This document shows, piece by piece, positions 1 through 8,042 of a stretch of 42,341 nucleotides of DNA. The stretch's first letter is position 1, and each line of letters starts with the position of its first letter. Location of the stretch: NCBI RefSeq assembly GCF_005844325.1, contig NZ_SPFY01000018.1, positions 1-42,341 on the forward strand. The letters run 5' to 3'. Origin of the DNA: Collinsella aerofaciens (GTDB lineage Bacteria > Actinomycetota > Coriobacteriia > Coriobacteriales > Coriobacteriaceae). The position numbers and the translations under genes were made by a program. The notes under the pieces are model-generated. The model was not told the DNA's origin. It worked only from the letters and a program-made list of their open reading frames with translations, and searched no databases.

Positions 1-2
1 GG

Positions 3-416
3 CGGAATCGGCTAAAGTGCGATGGCGAAATTGGTTGTTTTTACAGTAGCGCTAACAGCGCCATGTTCAAGATGAAGGAGGACCCCCGCGTCACCAAGAT
101 CGGCAGGTTCATCCGCAAGCACTCCATCGACGAGTTCCCGCAGTTCCTGAACGTGTTCCTGGGCCAGATGTCCGTCGTGGGCCCGCGCCCGCCGCTGCCC
201 AACGAAGTGGCGGAATATACCGAGTACGACCTGCAGCGACTGTCCGTTAAGCCCGGCATCACCGGCTGGTGGCAGGTGACCGATCGCAACGACACCGACT
301 TCGACGGGATGGTCCGCCGTGATTTGGAGTACATCGCCAAGCGCGGCCCCATCACGGACTTGAAGATTGTTCTCCTCACGGTCGTTGAGGTCTTTACCGG
401 TGGAGGTGCTTGCTAA
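3..416 (+). CDS. Undecaprenyl-phosphate sugar-1-phosphate transferase (WcaJ/CpsE type), C-terminal part
   Basis: This is the end of a polyisoprenyl-phosphate hexose-1-phosphate transferase, the membrane enzyme that primes capsule or EPS repeat-unit synthesis by moving a sugar phosphate onto undecaprenyl phosphate. The visible part has the family landmarks in order: FKMKEDPRVTKIGRF, a DEFPQFLNV stretch, MSVVGPRPPLP, then KPGITGWWQV and the DLEYI segment. About 115 residues of the catalytic C-terminal domain are present; the N-terminal membrane segments lie outside. The frame is open to the left edge, so the gene is treated as partial, but the residues encoded before about position 51 do not look like the family, so a junction may lie there. 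An internal ATG at 63 is not a credible start. The stop abuts the next gene's ATG. Confidence 0.85.
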   Translation, partial: RNRLKCDGEIGCFYSSANSAMFKMKEDPRVTKIGRFIRKHSIDEFPQFLNVFLGQMSVVGPRPPLPNEVAEYTEYDLQRLSVKPGITGWWQVTDRNDTDFDGMVRRDLEYIAKRGPITDLKIVLLTVVEVFTGGGAC

Positions 417-1520
417 ATGACTGAACCGGTTAGGGTGGCTCAGGTTGTTGGCAAGATGGTTGGCGGCGGCGTCGAAGCTGTCGTTATGAATTACTATCGT
501 CACATCGATCGCAGTAAAGTGCAGTTTGACTTTCTTGTTGATTCCGATTCGACGCTTGTTCCCCGTGACGAGATCGAATCGCTCGGTGGCAGGGTCTTTG
601 AGATACCGCCCTATCAGCATGTAGCTGAATACCAGCGAGAGCTTCAGCGTCTCTTTAAGCAAGAGGGCTGGAAGATTGTCCATAGTCACATCAACGCGCT
701 TTCGGTCTTTCCTCTTCGTGCTGCGAAGAAGGCGGGTGTCCCCGTGCGTATCGCCCATAGCCATTCTACGAGTGGTAAGGGTGAGTATGCCAGGAATGCC
801 CTGAAGGCCGTGCTGAAAACGCAATCAAACCGGTATCCGACTCACCGTTTTGCATGTAGTAAATTCGCTGGTGAATGGTTATTTGGATCGAGTTCTCAAT
901 TTGTAGTCATGCGTAATGCTGTCGACTTGTCTGTTTTCGCGCCAGATGATGAGGATCGCCTAAGGACGCGGCGATCGCTTGGTGTTGCTGACGGACAGCT
1001 TCTAATTGGGCACATTGGTCGTTTTACAGAGCAGAAGAATCACTCATATTTGCTTAATATATTCAATCAGGTTTTAAAGATTCGTAATGATGCTGTTTTA
1101 GTTTTGGTTGGTTCTGGTCCGTTGGTTGAACAGATAAAGGACCAAGCTGATTGTCTGGGGATTAGCCATTCTGTTCGATTTTTGGGCACTAGAAGCGACG
1201 CAGCATCTTTATATCGAGCATTTGATGTTTTCTGCCTGCCGAGCCTGTATGAAGGCCTCCCAATGGTCGGAGTCGAATGCCAGGCATCGCATACACCCAT
1301 TCTTGCGTCTGATGCCGTTACCTCTGAGACCGCTGTTACATCCATGATGCAATTTGAATCACTTTCTAGCTCCTGTATAAAGTGGGCCGAAAGACTTATT
1401 GAGTTGAGCACAGAGGTCTTCGCGCCTGGCGACGATGCCGGTTTGCAGGTATTTGAAATTAATGCTGCGGCCAGAGTGTTATTGGATTGTTATATGACCT
1501 ATTTAGGTTCTGTTGATTAA
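417..1520 (+). CDS. GT4-family glycosyltransferase (EpsF-like)
   Basis: A 367-residue GT-B glycosyltransferase of family GT4, expected to act on the cytoplasmic face of the membrane and add one sugar to the lipid-linked repeat unit. The N-terminus VAQVVGKMVGGGVEAVVMNY is the glycine-rich acceptor-side loop, and HSHINALSVF with the following RIAHSHS is typical of EpsF-like members. GRFTEQKNH opens the nucleotide-sugar domain. The EX7E motif is present as E279 and E287 in the stretch LPSLYEGLPMVGVE. A GGAGGTG ribosome site lies 8 bases before the ATG, which directly follows the upstream TAA, so the genes are probably translationally coupled. Donor and linkage cannot be told from sequence. Confidence 0.9.
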   Translation: MTEPVRVAQVVGKMVGGGVEAVVMNYYRHIDRSKVQFDFLVDSDSTLVPRDEIESLGGRVFEIPPYQHVAEYQRELQRLFKQEGWKIVHSHINALSVFPLRAAKKAGVPVRIAHSHSTSGKGEYARNALKAVLKTQSNRYPTHRFACSKFAGEWLFGSSSQFVVMRNAVDLSVFAPDDEDRLRTRRSLGVADGQLLIGHIGRFTEQKNHSYLLNIFNQVLKIRNDAVLVLVGSGPLVEQIKDQADCLGISHSVRFLGTRSDAASLYRAFDVFCLPSLYEGLPMVGVECQASHTPILASDAVTSETAVTSMMQFESLSSSCIKWAERLIELSTEVFAPGDDAGLQVFEINAAARVLLDCYMTYLGSVD

Positions 1521-1529
1521 GGGGATAGC

Positions 1530-2717
1530 TTGACTATTACATGTTCTAAGCGAGTCGCAGTCGCGTCGTGTCATGACAAAATCAACTTTGGCAGCGTTCT
1601 TCAGGCGTACGCGACCCAGCGTGCCCTTGAGGAACTGGGAGTTGAAGTCAATACTATTGATAAACGTGGCCTGGGTCATGCTATTTCTGAAGGACGCAAT
1701 GATTACTATCTTGAGCATCTATTTGATGTAGATCTTTATCGTGCAAAGCTGGGTTTTGTAAAGCATCGCATCAAGCAGAAGCTTGATGCTGACTTTGGAA
1801 AGAAAATGGCAAAGAGGAAAAGTGCATTTTCATCTTTCGAGTCAACACATTTTAGTTTTACTCCTCAAGCCGCTTCGTTTGAAGAACTTGGGGCGCTTGT
1901 GGCTGACTATGACAGCGTTGTTGTTGGCAGCGATCAGCTTTGGCTGCCTGTTAACATTGCTGGTAGGTACTTTACACTATCTTTCGTGCGGCCTCCTGTC
2001 CGCAAGGTGTCTTATTCCACTAGTTTTGGAGTATCTTCCCTTTCTGAAAAATATCTTCGTAAAACAAAAGATTTTCTTTCCGATTTTTCGGCCATTTCTG
2101 TTCGCGAGGATACGGGAGCGGATTTGGTAGAGAAAGCTACGGGCGTCCGATGCTCTGTTGTATGCGACCCTACGATGCTGCTGGCTAGAGATCAGTGGGC
2201 AAGCCTTGCTTGTTCCTCTTCGATTGACGTTCCTGACGAGCTCTATGTTTTCTGCTATTTCATGGGTAAGAATGCATGGAATCGTGAATGTGCCCAAGAG
2301 CTTGCCAAGCAGCATAATTTGAAGATCGTCGCCATTGCTCATCCCGATGAGTATGTTAAGGCTGATGACGATTACGCGGATTATTATCCTTGGGAAGCCG
2401 GTCCGGCTGAGTGGGTCAACTTGATTGCCCATGCTTCGTATGTCTGTACTGACTCTTTCCACGGAAGCGTTTTCTCAAATATTTTTGAAGTGCCCTTCTT
2501 CTCGTTCCGTCGCCACGAGAATATGGGTGCTCAGTCTACGAACTCACGTATTGATACATTGTTGCGTGTCCTTGGAAACTCCGATCGTATTTGCGAATCG
2601 AAGGATGCTTTCCGTGCCGCAATGGCAAATGAAATCGACTTTGTGTCAGTACGTCAACGACTTAATGTGTATAGGAATGAATCGGCCAATTGGCTTAAAT
2701 CAGCTCTTGAGTTGTAG
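1530..2717 (+). CDS. Polysaccharide pyruvyl transferase family protein (WcaK/CsaB-like)
   Basis: A 395-residue member of the polysaccharide pyruvyl transferase family, which attaches a ketal-linked pyruvate from phosphoenolpyruvate to a sugar. Family signatures are NFGSVLQAYATQRAL near the N-terminus, the central VVVGSDQLW, VCDPTMLL, and near the C-terminus TDSFHGSVFSNIF. The start is a TTG at 1530, preceded by GGGGATAG; no better in-frame start gives the intact N-terminus. The gene begins 9 bases after the GT4 gene. Its direct follower is an FrhB-like iron-sulfur protein, a pairing that recurs in Gram-positive polysaccharide loci (from general knowledge). Acceptor sugar unknown. Confidence 0.88.
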   Translation: MTITCSKRVAVASCHDKINFGSVLQAYATQRALEELGVEVNTIDKRGLGHAISEGRNDYYLEHLFDVDLYRAKLGFVKHRIKQKLDADFGKKMAKRKSAFSSFESTHFSFTPQAASFEELGALVADYDSVVVGSDQLWLPVNIAGRYFTLSFVRPPVRKVSYSTSFGVSSLSEKYLRKTKDFLSDFSAISVREDTGADLVEKATGVRCSVVCDPTMLLARDQWASLACSSSIDVPDELYVFCYFMGKNAWNRECAQELAKQHNLKIVAIAHPDEYVKADDDYADYYPWEAGPAEWVNLIAHASYVCTDSFHGSVFSNIFEVPFFSFRRHENMGAQSTNSRIDTLLRVLGNSDRICESKDAFRAAMANEIDFVSVRQRLNVYRNESANWLKSALEL

Positions 2718-2725
2718 GGAACAGT

Positions 2726-3970
2726 ATGATCTCCATCACGGACAAAAGTAAATGCTGCGGTTGCGCTGCCTGTGCTCAAAAATGTCCCAAGCAGTGCATA
2801 TCAATGGAATATGACGCCGAGGGCTGCGAGTACCCCGTAGTCAATGCTGACCAGTGTATTGATTGCGGATTATGCGAAAAGGCTTGCCCAGTGCTTAATG
2901 TTGATAAGGACGAGCCTAAGTCCCAACGAGCCTTTCTAGTCCAGCATAATGATCAAAAGGTGCTTGCTGAAAGCACTTCTGGTGGAGCCTTCACTGCCCT
3001 TGCTCAGGCCGTGATTGCCAACGGCGGTATTGTGTTTGGCGCAGGTTATTTGCGCGGTGAACAGCTTGTGCGAGCCGAAGGAGCCCCTGGGCGACTTAAG
3101 GTCGGACATTTTTCTGTGGAAAGCGTTGATGAACTTTGGCGCTTCCGCAACAGTAAATATGTTCAGAGCGTTGTTGGCCCTGCGTATCCCGAGGTCAAAC
3201 AACAACTAAAAACTGGACGTGAAGTTCTCTTTATTGGTACCCCTTGTCAATGCGAAGGCCTGCTTCGATTTTTGGGCGGCAAGCCGGCAAATTTACGCGT
3301 GGCAGACTTCGTCTGCCGCGCGAACCCCGCTCGCGCTGTGTTCGCGCGGCAGGTCGAATGGCTTGACGCAAAGGTTGGCGTAAAAGGTGAGACCGTTCTT
3401 TTTAGAGATAAATCACGGTTTGGCTATCGCTATTCAAATATGTGCGAGCTCGAAGGTGAGACTCTGTATGGTGAACGGCTGTACAGTGAAGGTGTCGAAA
3501 CAGATCCTTACCTAAGGGCCTTTTTTGCTGATCTTTCAGATCGACCCATTTGTTACGAATGCCCGTTTAAAAAGCGTTATCGCGTTACTGATTTGACTTG
3601 CTGGGATTTCTTCGATGTTTATCGACTCTCGAAAGAGTTCGACGACAATCGAGGCGTCACTCGAGTTCTCATCCAAAGCGATGAGGGACAAGAATTGCTT
3701 GATCGAGCCTCAAGCTATGCCCGTATGAAGGAGATTGATGTTGAGGCTGCAGTAGAAGGTGTTCGTGAACTTACTAAGTCCGTGAAGCTGAATCCGCGTC
3801 GCGATGAATTCATGGCTGATGTGGCGAATCTGGATGGTGAGGAGCTTATGAACAAGTGGTTCCCCGATTCCGGAAAAGTAAAAGCCGAGCGCTTTGCTAG
3901 GCATACATGCGAAAAGCTTGGAATTTATGACCCGATGAAGCGTCTGGTTAAAAAAATCATAAAGAAGTAG
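2726..3970 (+). CDS. FrhB-like coenzyme F420 hydrogenase/dehydrogenase beta-subunit family iron-sulfur protein
   Basis: A 414-residue protein with two N-terminal [4Fe-4S] ferredoxin motifs: C10, C13, C16, C20 followed by Pro, and C44, C47, C50, C54 followed by Pro. The FrhB/FdhB-type domain comes next, with ESTSGGAFTAL, a GTPCQCEGLL segment and a late cysteine pair (ICYECPF). The family includes F420- or flavin-dependent oxidoreductase subunits. In polysaccharide clusters it is common next to pyruvyl transferases, and its reaction there is not established. The ATG has AGGGA 5 bases upstream. It sits 8 bases after the pyruvyl transferase, so joint action is an inference from position. No F420 biosynthesis gene is seen in this window. 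Confidence 0.88.
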   Translation: MISITDKSKCCGCAACAQKCPKQCISMEYDAEGCEYPVVNADQCIDCGLCEKACPVLNVDKDEPKSQRAFLVQHNDQKVLAESTSGGAFTALAQAVIANGGIVFGAGYLRGEQLVRAEGAPGRLKVGHFSVESVDELWRFRNSKYVQSVVGPAYPEVKQQLKTGREVLFIGTPCQCEGLLRFLGGKPANLRVADFVCRANPARAVFARQVEWLDAKVGVKGETVLFRDKSRFGYRYSNMCELEGETLYGERLYSEGVETDPYLRAFFADLSDRPICYECPFKKRYRVTDLTCWDFFDVYRLSKEFDDNRGVTRVLIQSDEGQELLDRASSYARMKEIDVEAAVEGVRELTKSVKLNPRRDEFMADVANLDGEELMNKWFPDSGKVKAERFARHTCEKLGIYDPMKRLVKKIIKK

Positions 3971-3992
3971 CCTATTGTTCGAAAGGGAATTG

Positions 3993-4745
3993 ATGATTCC
4001 TAAAGTTCTGCACTACATCTGGTTCGGTGGAAGTGAGCTTCCTGAACTTGAAAGAAAATGCATTGAGTCTTGGTCGAAGATCATGCCTGATTGGGAAATT
4101 CGTAGATGGGACGAAAGTAATTTCGATATAAATCAATGTGAATTTTGTCGTGAGGCATATGCCTCAAAAAAATGGGCGTTTGTCAGCGATTATGCGCGCT
4201 ACAGAATACTGTATTCAGAGGGTGGAATCCTTCTCGATACAGATGTCGAAGTCCTGAAGCCTCTGGACGAGCTTTTAGATAATGAGGCTTTTGCGGGATT
4301 CATGAAGAATAATTTCTTCTTGAATCCCGGCCTCATCATGGGTTCTGAGGCCGGAAGCCATGTCATGAGCGATGTCGCAAAATTATATGAATCTATGAGA
4401 TTTGAGATGCGAAAAGGCCGCAACTCTATGGATACCTCTCCGAGGGTGCTAACTGATTACCTGGAAGTGAGTTGTGCTCTTAAGAGAGATGGTTCATTTC
4501 AGCAGTTAAATGGTTTCACTGCATACCCTGCTACTTATTTTGATCCCCTAGACAGTCATAGTGGCAAGTTTGAAATTACTGATGATACATATTCTATTCA
4601 CCATTATTCAGGCACCTGGTTGTCACCCGCTAAGAAGTTCCGTGTTGAAATGCGGAAAAAGCTTGCGCCAGTAATTGGACCCAAGCTGTCTTGGTTCATC
4701 TCCTCTGTTCTGTCGGTACTTAGATTTGGAAGGAAGGCTTTTTAA
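3993..4745 (+). CDS. GT32-family glycosyltransferase (OCH1/capsular polysaccharide type)
   Basis: A 250-residue glycosyltransferase with the DXD sugar-binding region of family GT32. The N-terminus IPKVLHYIWFGG is characteristic, followed by WAFVSDYARYRILYSEGG and LLDTDVEV, where D82 and D84 form the metal and nucleotide-sugar motif. HHYSGTWL near the C-terminus is also typical. The ATG at 3993 is preferred because AAAGGG lies 5 bases before it and the family begins at this Met; an in-frame TTG at 3975 would add six residues. The gene ends by overlapping the next ATG by one base (TAATG), which suggests coupled translation. It probably adds one residue to the capsule repeat unit. Confidence 0.87.
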   Translation: MIPKVLHYIWFGGSELPELERKCIESWSKIMPDWEIRRWDESNFDINQCEFCREAYASKKWAFVSDYARYRILYSEGGILLDTDVEVLKPLDELLDNEAFAGFMKNNFFLNPGLIMGSEAGSHVMSDVAKLYESMRFEMRKGRNSMDTSPRVLTDYLEVSCALKRDGSFQQLNGFTAYPATYFDPLDSHSGKFEITDDTYSIHHYSGTWLSPAKKFRVEMRKKLAPVIGPKLSWFISSVLSVLRFGRKAF

Positions 4746-5863
4746 TGGTTTCGTCTGCCTTAGACCACAATAAGCCTAGGGTTTTAGTATCTGGCCTTTC
4801 AAATGGGCTGGGTGGAACCGAAATCGTTGTTGGTAGGTATATAAAGGCCCTTAGCTCATATGCTACGTTTGAATTTCTTGCAACGTCTGATTTATCAGAT
4901 GTTGCATTCGTTCATGAGATGAACTCCGAAATCCACATTTGCCCGGATATTGATAGGCCCATTAAGCGCTTTGAGTATCTAGACCATCTATTTCAAGATG
5001 AACCAAATCGTTACCAGGCGGTTTGGTGTAACTTTAATCATCTTTTATATGCGGATGTCTTGCGAGCAGCTCAACGGGCGAATGTCTCTGTCCGCATTGC
5101 TCATTCTCACAGTTCTCGTTTTTTGGGCGGTTTGCCGACTCAAGTTATAAGCCGTTTTAATCGCCGTGCGGCGTTACGTAATTCTAATGTTAGGCTTGCG
5201 TGTTCAAAAGAAGCGGGTTCATTCTTCTGGGGCGATAATTTTCAGGTGCTTCCAAATGCCTTAAATTTTAATGACATGGAGTACGATCCTGTCAGCAGGG
5301 TAGTAATTAGGGAAGAGTTCGGCCTTTCGTCAAAAGATTTTCTTATTGGTACTGTTGGACGTTTGACTAGTCAAAAGAATCATATTTTTCTTTTAAAGAT
5401 AATGAAGGAACTGCTAACAGTTAAATCCAACTGTAAATTAATGATTGTTGGCGATGGCCCCCTACGCAAGAGTCTTCAGGAATCTGCGGCTAAGCTGGGT
5501 ATCTCATCTAGTGTCTTGTTTGCAGGCGAAAGAAAAGATATTAAAGACATTCTGTCTTCATTTGACTGTTTTGTATTTCCATCTACGTTTGAGGGACTTG
5601 GTGTTGCCGCAATTGAAGCCCAGCTTAACGGATTACCTTGTGTCTGTTCATTTGGCGTTCCAGATGCGGCTGATATTTCTGATAAATTTTTAAAGTGCTC
5701 CTTTAATGTTGCCGAATGGGTTGACGCAATTATTTCTATGGGTCGTCCAAATAAGCTTGCGGGGGGGGCGTCTGTTTATGACGTCAACAAGCAAGCAGGT
5801 AAATTGCTGTCAATCTTCCTTGGTCGACAATCCTCTCGTGAGCGTGATTGTGCCGATGTATAA
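4745..5863 (+). CDS. GT4-family glycosyltransferase (second EpsF-like)
   Basis: A 372-residue GT-B glycosyltransferase. It has the N-terminal loop LSNGLGGTEIVVGRY, the RIAHSHSSRF segment, GRLTSQKNH, and the EX7E motif as E283 and E291 in FPSTFEGLGVAAIE. It is related in layout to the first GT4 gene in the cluster, so the two probably add different sugars. GGAAGGAAGG lies 7 bases before the ATG. The C-terminus (SVYDVNKQAGKLLSIFLG) looks native for the family, so the present frame through the G8 run at 5761-5768 is believed correct. The gene overlaps the start of the following GT2 gene. Loss of a single G would fuse the two. Confidence 0.88.
   Translation: MVSSALDHNKPRVLVSGLSNGLGGTEIVVGRYIKALSSYATFEFLATSDLSDVAFVHEMNSEIHICPDIDRPIKRFEYLDHLFQDEPNRYQAVWCNFNHLLYADVLRAAQRANVSVRIAHSHSSRFLGGLPTQVISRFNRRAALRNSNVRLACSKEAGSFFWGDNFQVLPNALNFNDMEYDPVSRVVIREEFGLSSKDFLIGTVGRLTSQKNHIFLLKIMKELLTVKSNCKLMIVGDGPLRKSLQESAAKLGISSSVLFAGERKDIKDILSSFDCFVFPSTFEGLGVAAIEAQLNGLPCVCSFGVPDAADISDKFLKCSFNVAEWVDAIISMGRPNKLAGGASVYDVNKQAGKLLSIFLGRQSSRERDCADV
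5761..5768 (+). repeat. G8 homopolymer inside the GT4/GT2 overlap
   Basis: Eight consecutive G residues lie near the 3' end of the GT4 gene, 9 bases before the ATG of the GT2 gene. In the present state GT4 reads through to a family-like C-terminus. Removing one G would put GT4 in the GT2 frame with no stop between them. The tract may also serve as the Shine-Dalgarno sequence of the ATG at 5778. Confidence 0.8.
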
Positions 5864-6842
5864 CGCTGAAAAAACGATTCAAAAGACATTAAATAGTCTT
5901 CAGCGTCAGAGTGTGAGCAACATTGAAATAATTATTGTTGATGATGGGTCGACTGATCGTGGCGCTGAGCTAGTTATGGCTATTGCTGAGGGCGACAACC
6001 GGATTAAGCTGATTAGTCAAAATAATAGTGGTGTATGCGTGGCGCGTAATAGGGGTATCGATGAGGCCTCCGGTGATTGGGTGGCATTTGTTGATGCTGA
6101 CGATATGCTGCCTATAAATGCAGTTAGGCTGTTGCTTGAATCCTCAGATGGCTGTAGCTTGGTTATCGGGGCTCTACTGAATGAGCATGGCGATTATTCG
6201 GGCAAGGCTATAAGCATCGACTGGAAAACAGCATGCTCTCTTAGCCTTGCATTTTGGGATAATGTTAATAAAGTTCCGTTTTCGAGCTTTACTAAAGGTG
6301 TTGTATTCCGAAGCGTTTGGGGAAAGATATTTAAGAAATCATTATTCCGGAATGGTTTTCTTAAATTTGAAGATGGCATTCGTTTCGGTGAAGACGCTTT
6401 GTTTATGGTAGATGCTTATCGTCTGGCTGAAAGTGTAAAAGTAGTGGACTCGGCGGTCTATTGCTATGTCAACAATAGTGATTCAGTAACGAGAAATACT
6501 GATATCTCGGCTGTCGAGGGTGTCGATAATTTATTGATAAAACTATACGAGCTTTGTCTCGTGAATCCGGATTTGAACGATCTTTACAAGCAATCTGCAG
6601 TCAGGGAAGTCTTATCTTTGATTCGTAATCTTGCACGGTTGGAATCGAATCAGCTTTATATGCCTGTCTCTAATATGGTCTGCCAGCCGTATTTCAGCTA
6701 TTTAATGGAAGGTTTTGACTCTCACCGTTATTCACGCCGTTTAATCTCTGAAATGAAGAATCATATTACGATCCGCCTTCTTCTTGCAAGGCGAGTTATG
6801 GCTGCAATTGGCTTCACTAAGTTTGTTTATGGGGTATATTAA
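5778..6842 (+). CDS. GT2-family glycosyltransferase
   Basis: A GT-A glycosyltransferase of family GT2: VSVIVPMYNAEKTI at the N-terminus, VDDGSTD for nucleotide binding, ARNRGIDEASGDWV, then VDADD as the metal-binding motif, and a later EDALFM-type stretch. It probably adds a sugar in the capsule repeat unit from the cytoplasm. The start is uncertain. ATG 5778 gives 354 residues with the G8 tract as a possible ribosome site. A TTG at 5820 would give the family's usual short lead-in before VSVIVP but has no clear ribosome site. Either way the gene overlaps the upstream GT4 gene by 44 to 86 bases in another frame. Confidence 0.88.
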   Translation: MTSTSKQVNCCQSSLVDNPLVSVIVPMYNAEKTIQKTLNSLQRQSVSNIEIIIVDDGSTDRGAELVMAIAEGDNRIKLISQNNSGVCVARNRGIDEASGDWVAFVDADDMLPINAVRLLLESSDGCSLVIGALLNEHGDYSGKAISIDWKTACSLSLAFWDNVNKVPFSSFTKGVVFRSVWGKIFKKSLFRNGFLKFEDGIRFGEDALFMVDAYRLAESVKVVDSAVYCYVNNSDSVTRNTDISAVEGVDNLLIKLYELCLVNPDLNDLYKQSAVREVLSLIRNLARLESNQLYMPVSNMVCQPYFSYLMEGFDSHRYSRRLISEMKNHITIRLLLARRVMAAIGFTKFVYGVY

Positions 6843-8042
6843 TTGAGTTTGATTAATGTTGAAAGATCCTGGACTGAGATTAAACGGGTAAATGCGGGTG
6901 CCGTACTGTTCAGCTTCGCTTTGGCTTTATTTTCATTTTCATATTATATTGGATCAGTAAATGCTGCCAATGTGTTTGGGATTTCTCTTGCAGCGCTTTC
7001 GCTGGTTTTTGAGTTATGTGCCCTAGCGTTTCTACTGTTGAAGCTTTTACTACAAAAGACTTCCCATGTAAAAGTACTTGTTGGGTTGCTATTAATTATA
7101 ATTTGCGTCTGGTCGCTGAAATCAAATAAAGCTCCTCAGATTATTTGGTTGGCTCTGCTTTGTCTCTGTGCTGAAGACGTCCCTGAATCTTACATTTCAA
7201 GGCCTATTCTTTTATCTTCCGTCTTAATGCTATTGATGGTTGTTGGTCTCAATAGTATCGGTGCTATTCCTTCTGTATTAATGTCGCGCGGTAGCAATTT
7301 TGTTCGAAATTCGATGGGTTTTGCCCATCCTAATAATTTCGGCCAGCTTTTGTTTATTGCTTATTCTGCTTCTATTTTTGAGCTGAAAGGCAAAAGCGGT
7401 CTTGTGGGTATCTTATGCTTTGTAATTGCTTTTTTCGTAGCCGATTCAAAAACTTCTGCAGCTGGCATTTTCGTAATGGCCTTGTATTCGGATATTTCAT
7501 TCAGGAGTCGCCGTTCAAAACCATATGGGTCCCTATTTAGTTTTTTACCGCTATTTCTGGCGATTGTTAGTATAGCCCTGCCTATTATGTGGTCCCATGG
7601 TGCCAATAAATGGCTTGTCCAGCTTGATAATTTAATGACCAACCGGATTTTTTATTCCGCCTATTATTTTGAAAACTACCCTCTGACTGTTTTTGGTAAT
7701 GACTTAACGGCCATAGTTTCGCTGCCGTCTGCAACGGGCGGTTATTTAATCCAAACAAGAGTCATGCTTGATAATGCTTATTGTCGATTACTTATTCAAT
7801 ACGGTTTGATCCCATTTACCGCGTTTGTTGCTTTCTATTGCGTAGCGATAAATAAAGCGCGTATTTCGGCCCACGTGACTTTCATTGGCTTGGTCTTGTA
7901 TTCCTTAATTGGGTTTGTTGAATGCGGAATGTTATATCCAGCATGTAATTTCTTTATGCTTATGGCGCTGCCCACCTTTTCAGATAAGGGGCCTTGTCAA
8001 TCCGGGGTGCCATCAAAGGATGTTTTGGAGATGGCTAAATAA
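6843..8042 (+). CDS. Wzy-like polysaccharide polymerase (integral membrane)
   Basis: A 399-residue, very hydrophobic protein with about ten predicted membrane segments and a larger soluble loop in the second half, as in O-antigen/capsule polymerases. Sequence identity in this family is low, so the call rests on topology and position immediately before a Wzx flippase. The stretch RNSMGFAHPNNFGQ resembles the conserved MGF.HPN motif of streptococcal-type Wzy proteins. The start is a TTG directly after the previous stop, with GGGGT 8 bases upstream. Codons are AT-rich, unlike the genes to the right. It would join repeat units on the outer face of the membrane. Confidence 0.8.
   Translation: MSLINVERSWTEIKRVNAGAVLFSFALALFSFSYYIGSVNAANVFGISLAALSLVFELCALAFLLLKLLLQKTSHVKVLVGLLLIIICVWSLKSNKAPQIIWLALLCLCAEDVPESYISRPILLSSVLMLLMVVGLNSIGAIPSVLMSRGSNFVRNSMGFAHPNNFGQLLFIAYSASIFELKGKSGLVGILCFVIAFFVADSKTSAAGIFVMALYSDISFRSRRSKPYGSLFSFLPLFLAIVSIALPIMWSHGANKWLVQLDNLMTNRIFYSAYYFENYPLTVFGNDLTAIVSLPSATGGYLIQTRVMLDNAYCRLLIQYGLIPFTAFVAFYCVAINKARISAHVTFIGLVLYSLIGFVECGMLYPACNFFMLMALPTFSDKGPCQSGVPSKDVLEMAK

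Noticed and set aside
5761-5768. Sequencing error in the G8 run, with a true fused GT4-GT2 gene
   Set aside because: Not excluded, but in the present frame GT4 ends in a family-like C-terminus and GT2 has an independent N-terminus, so G8 is taken as real.
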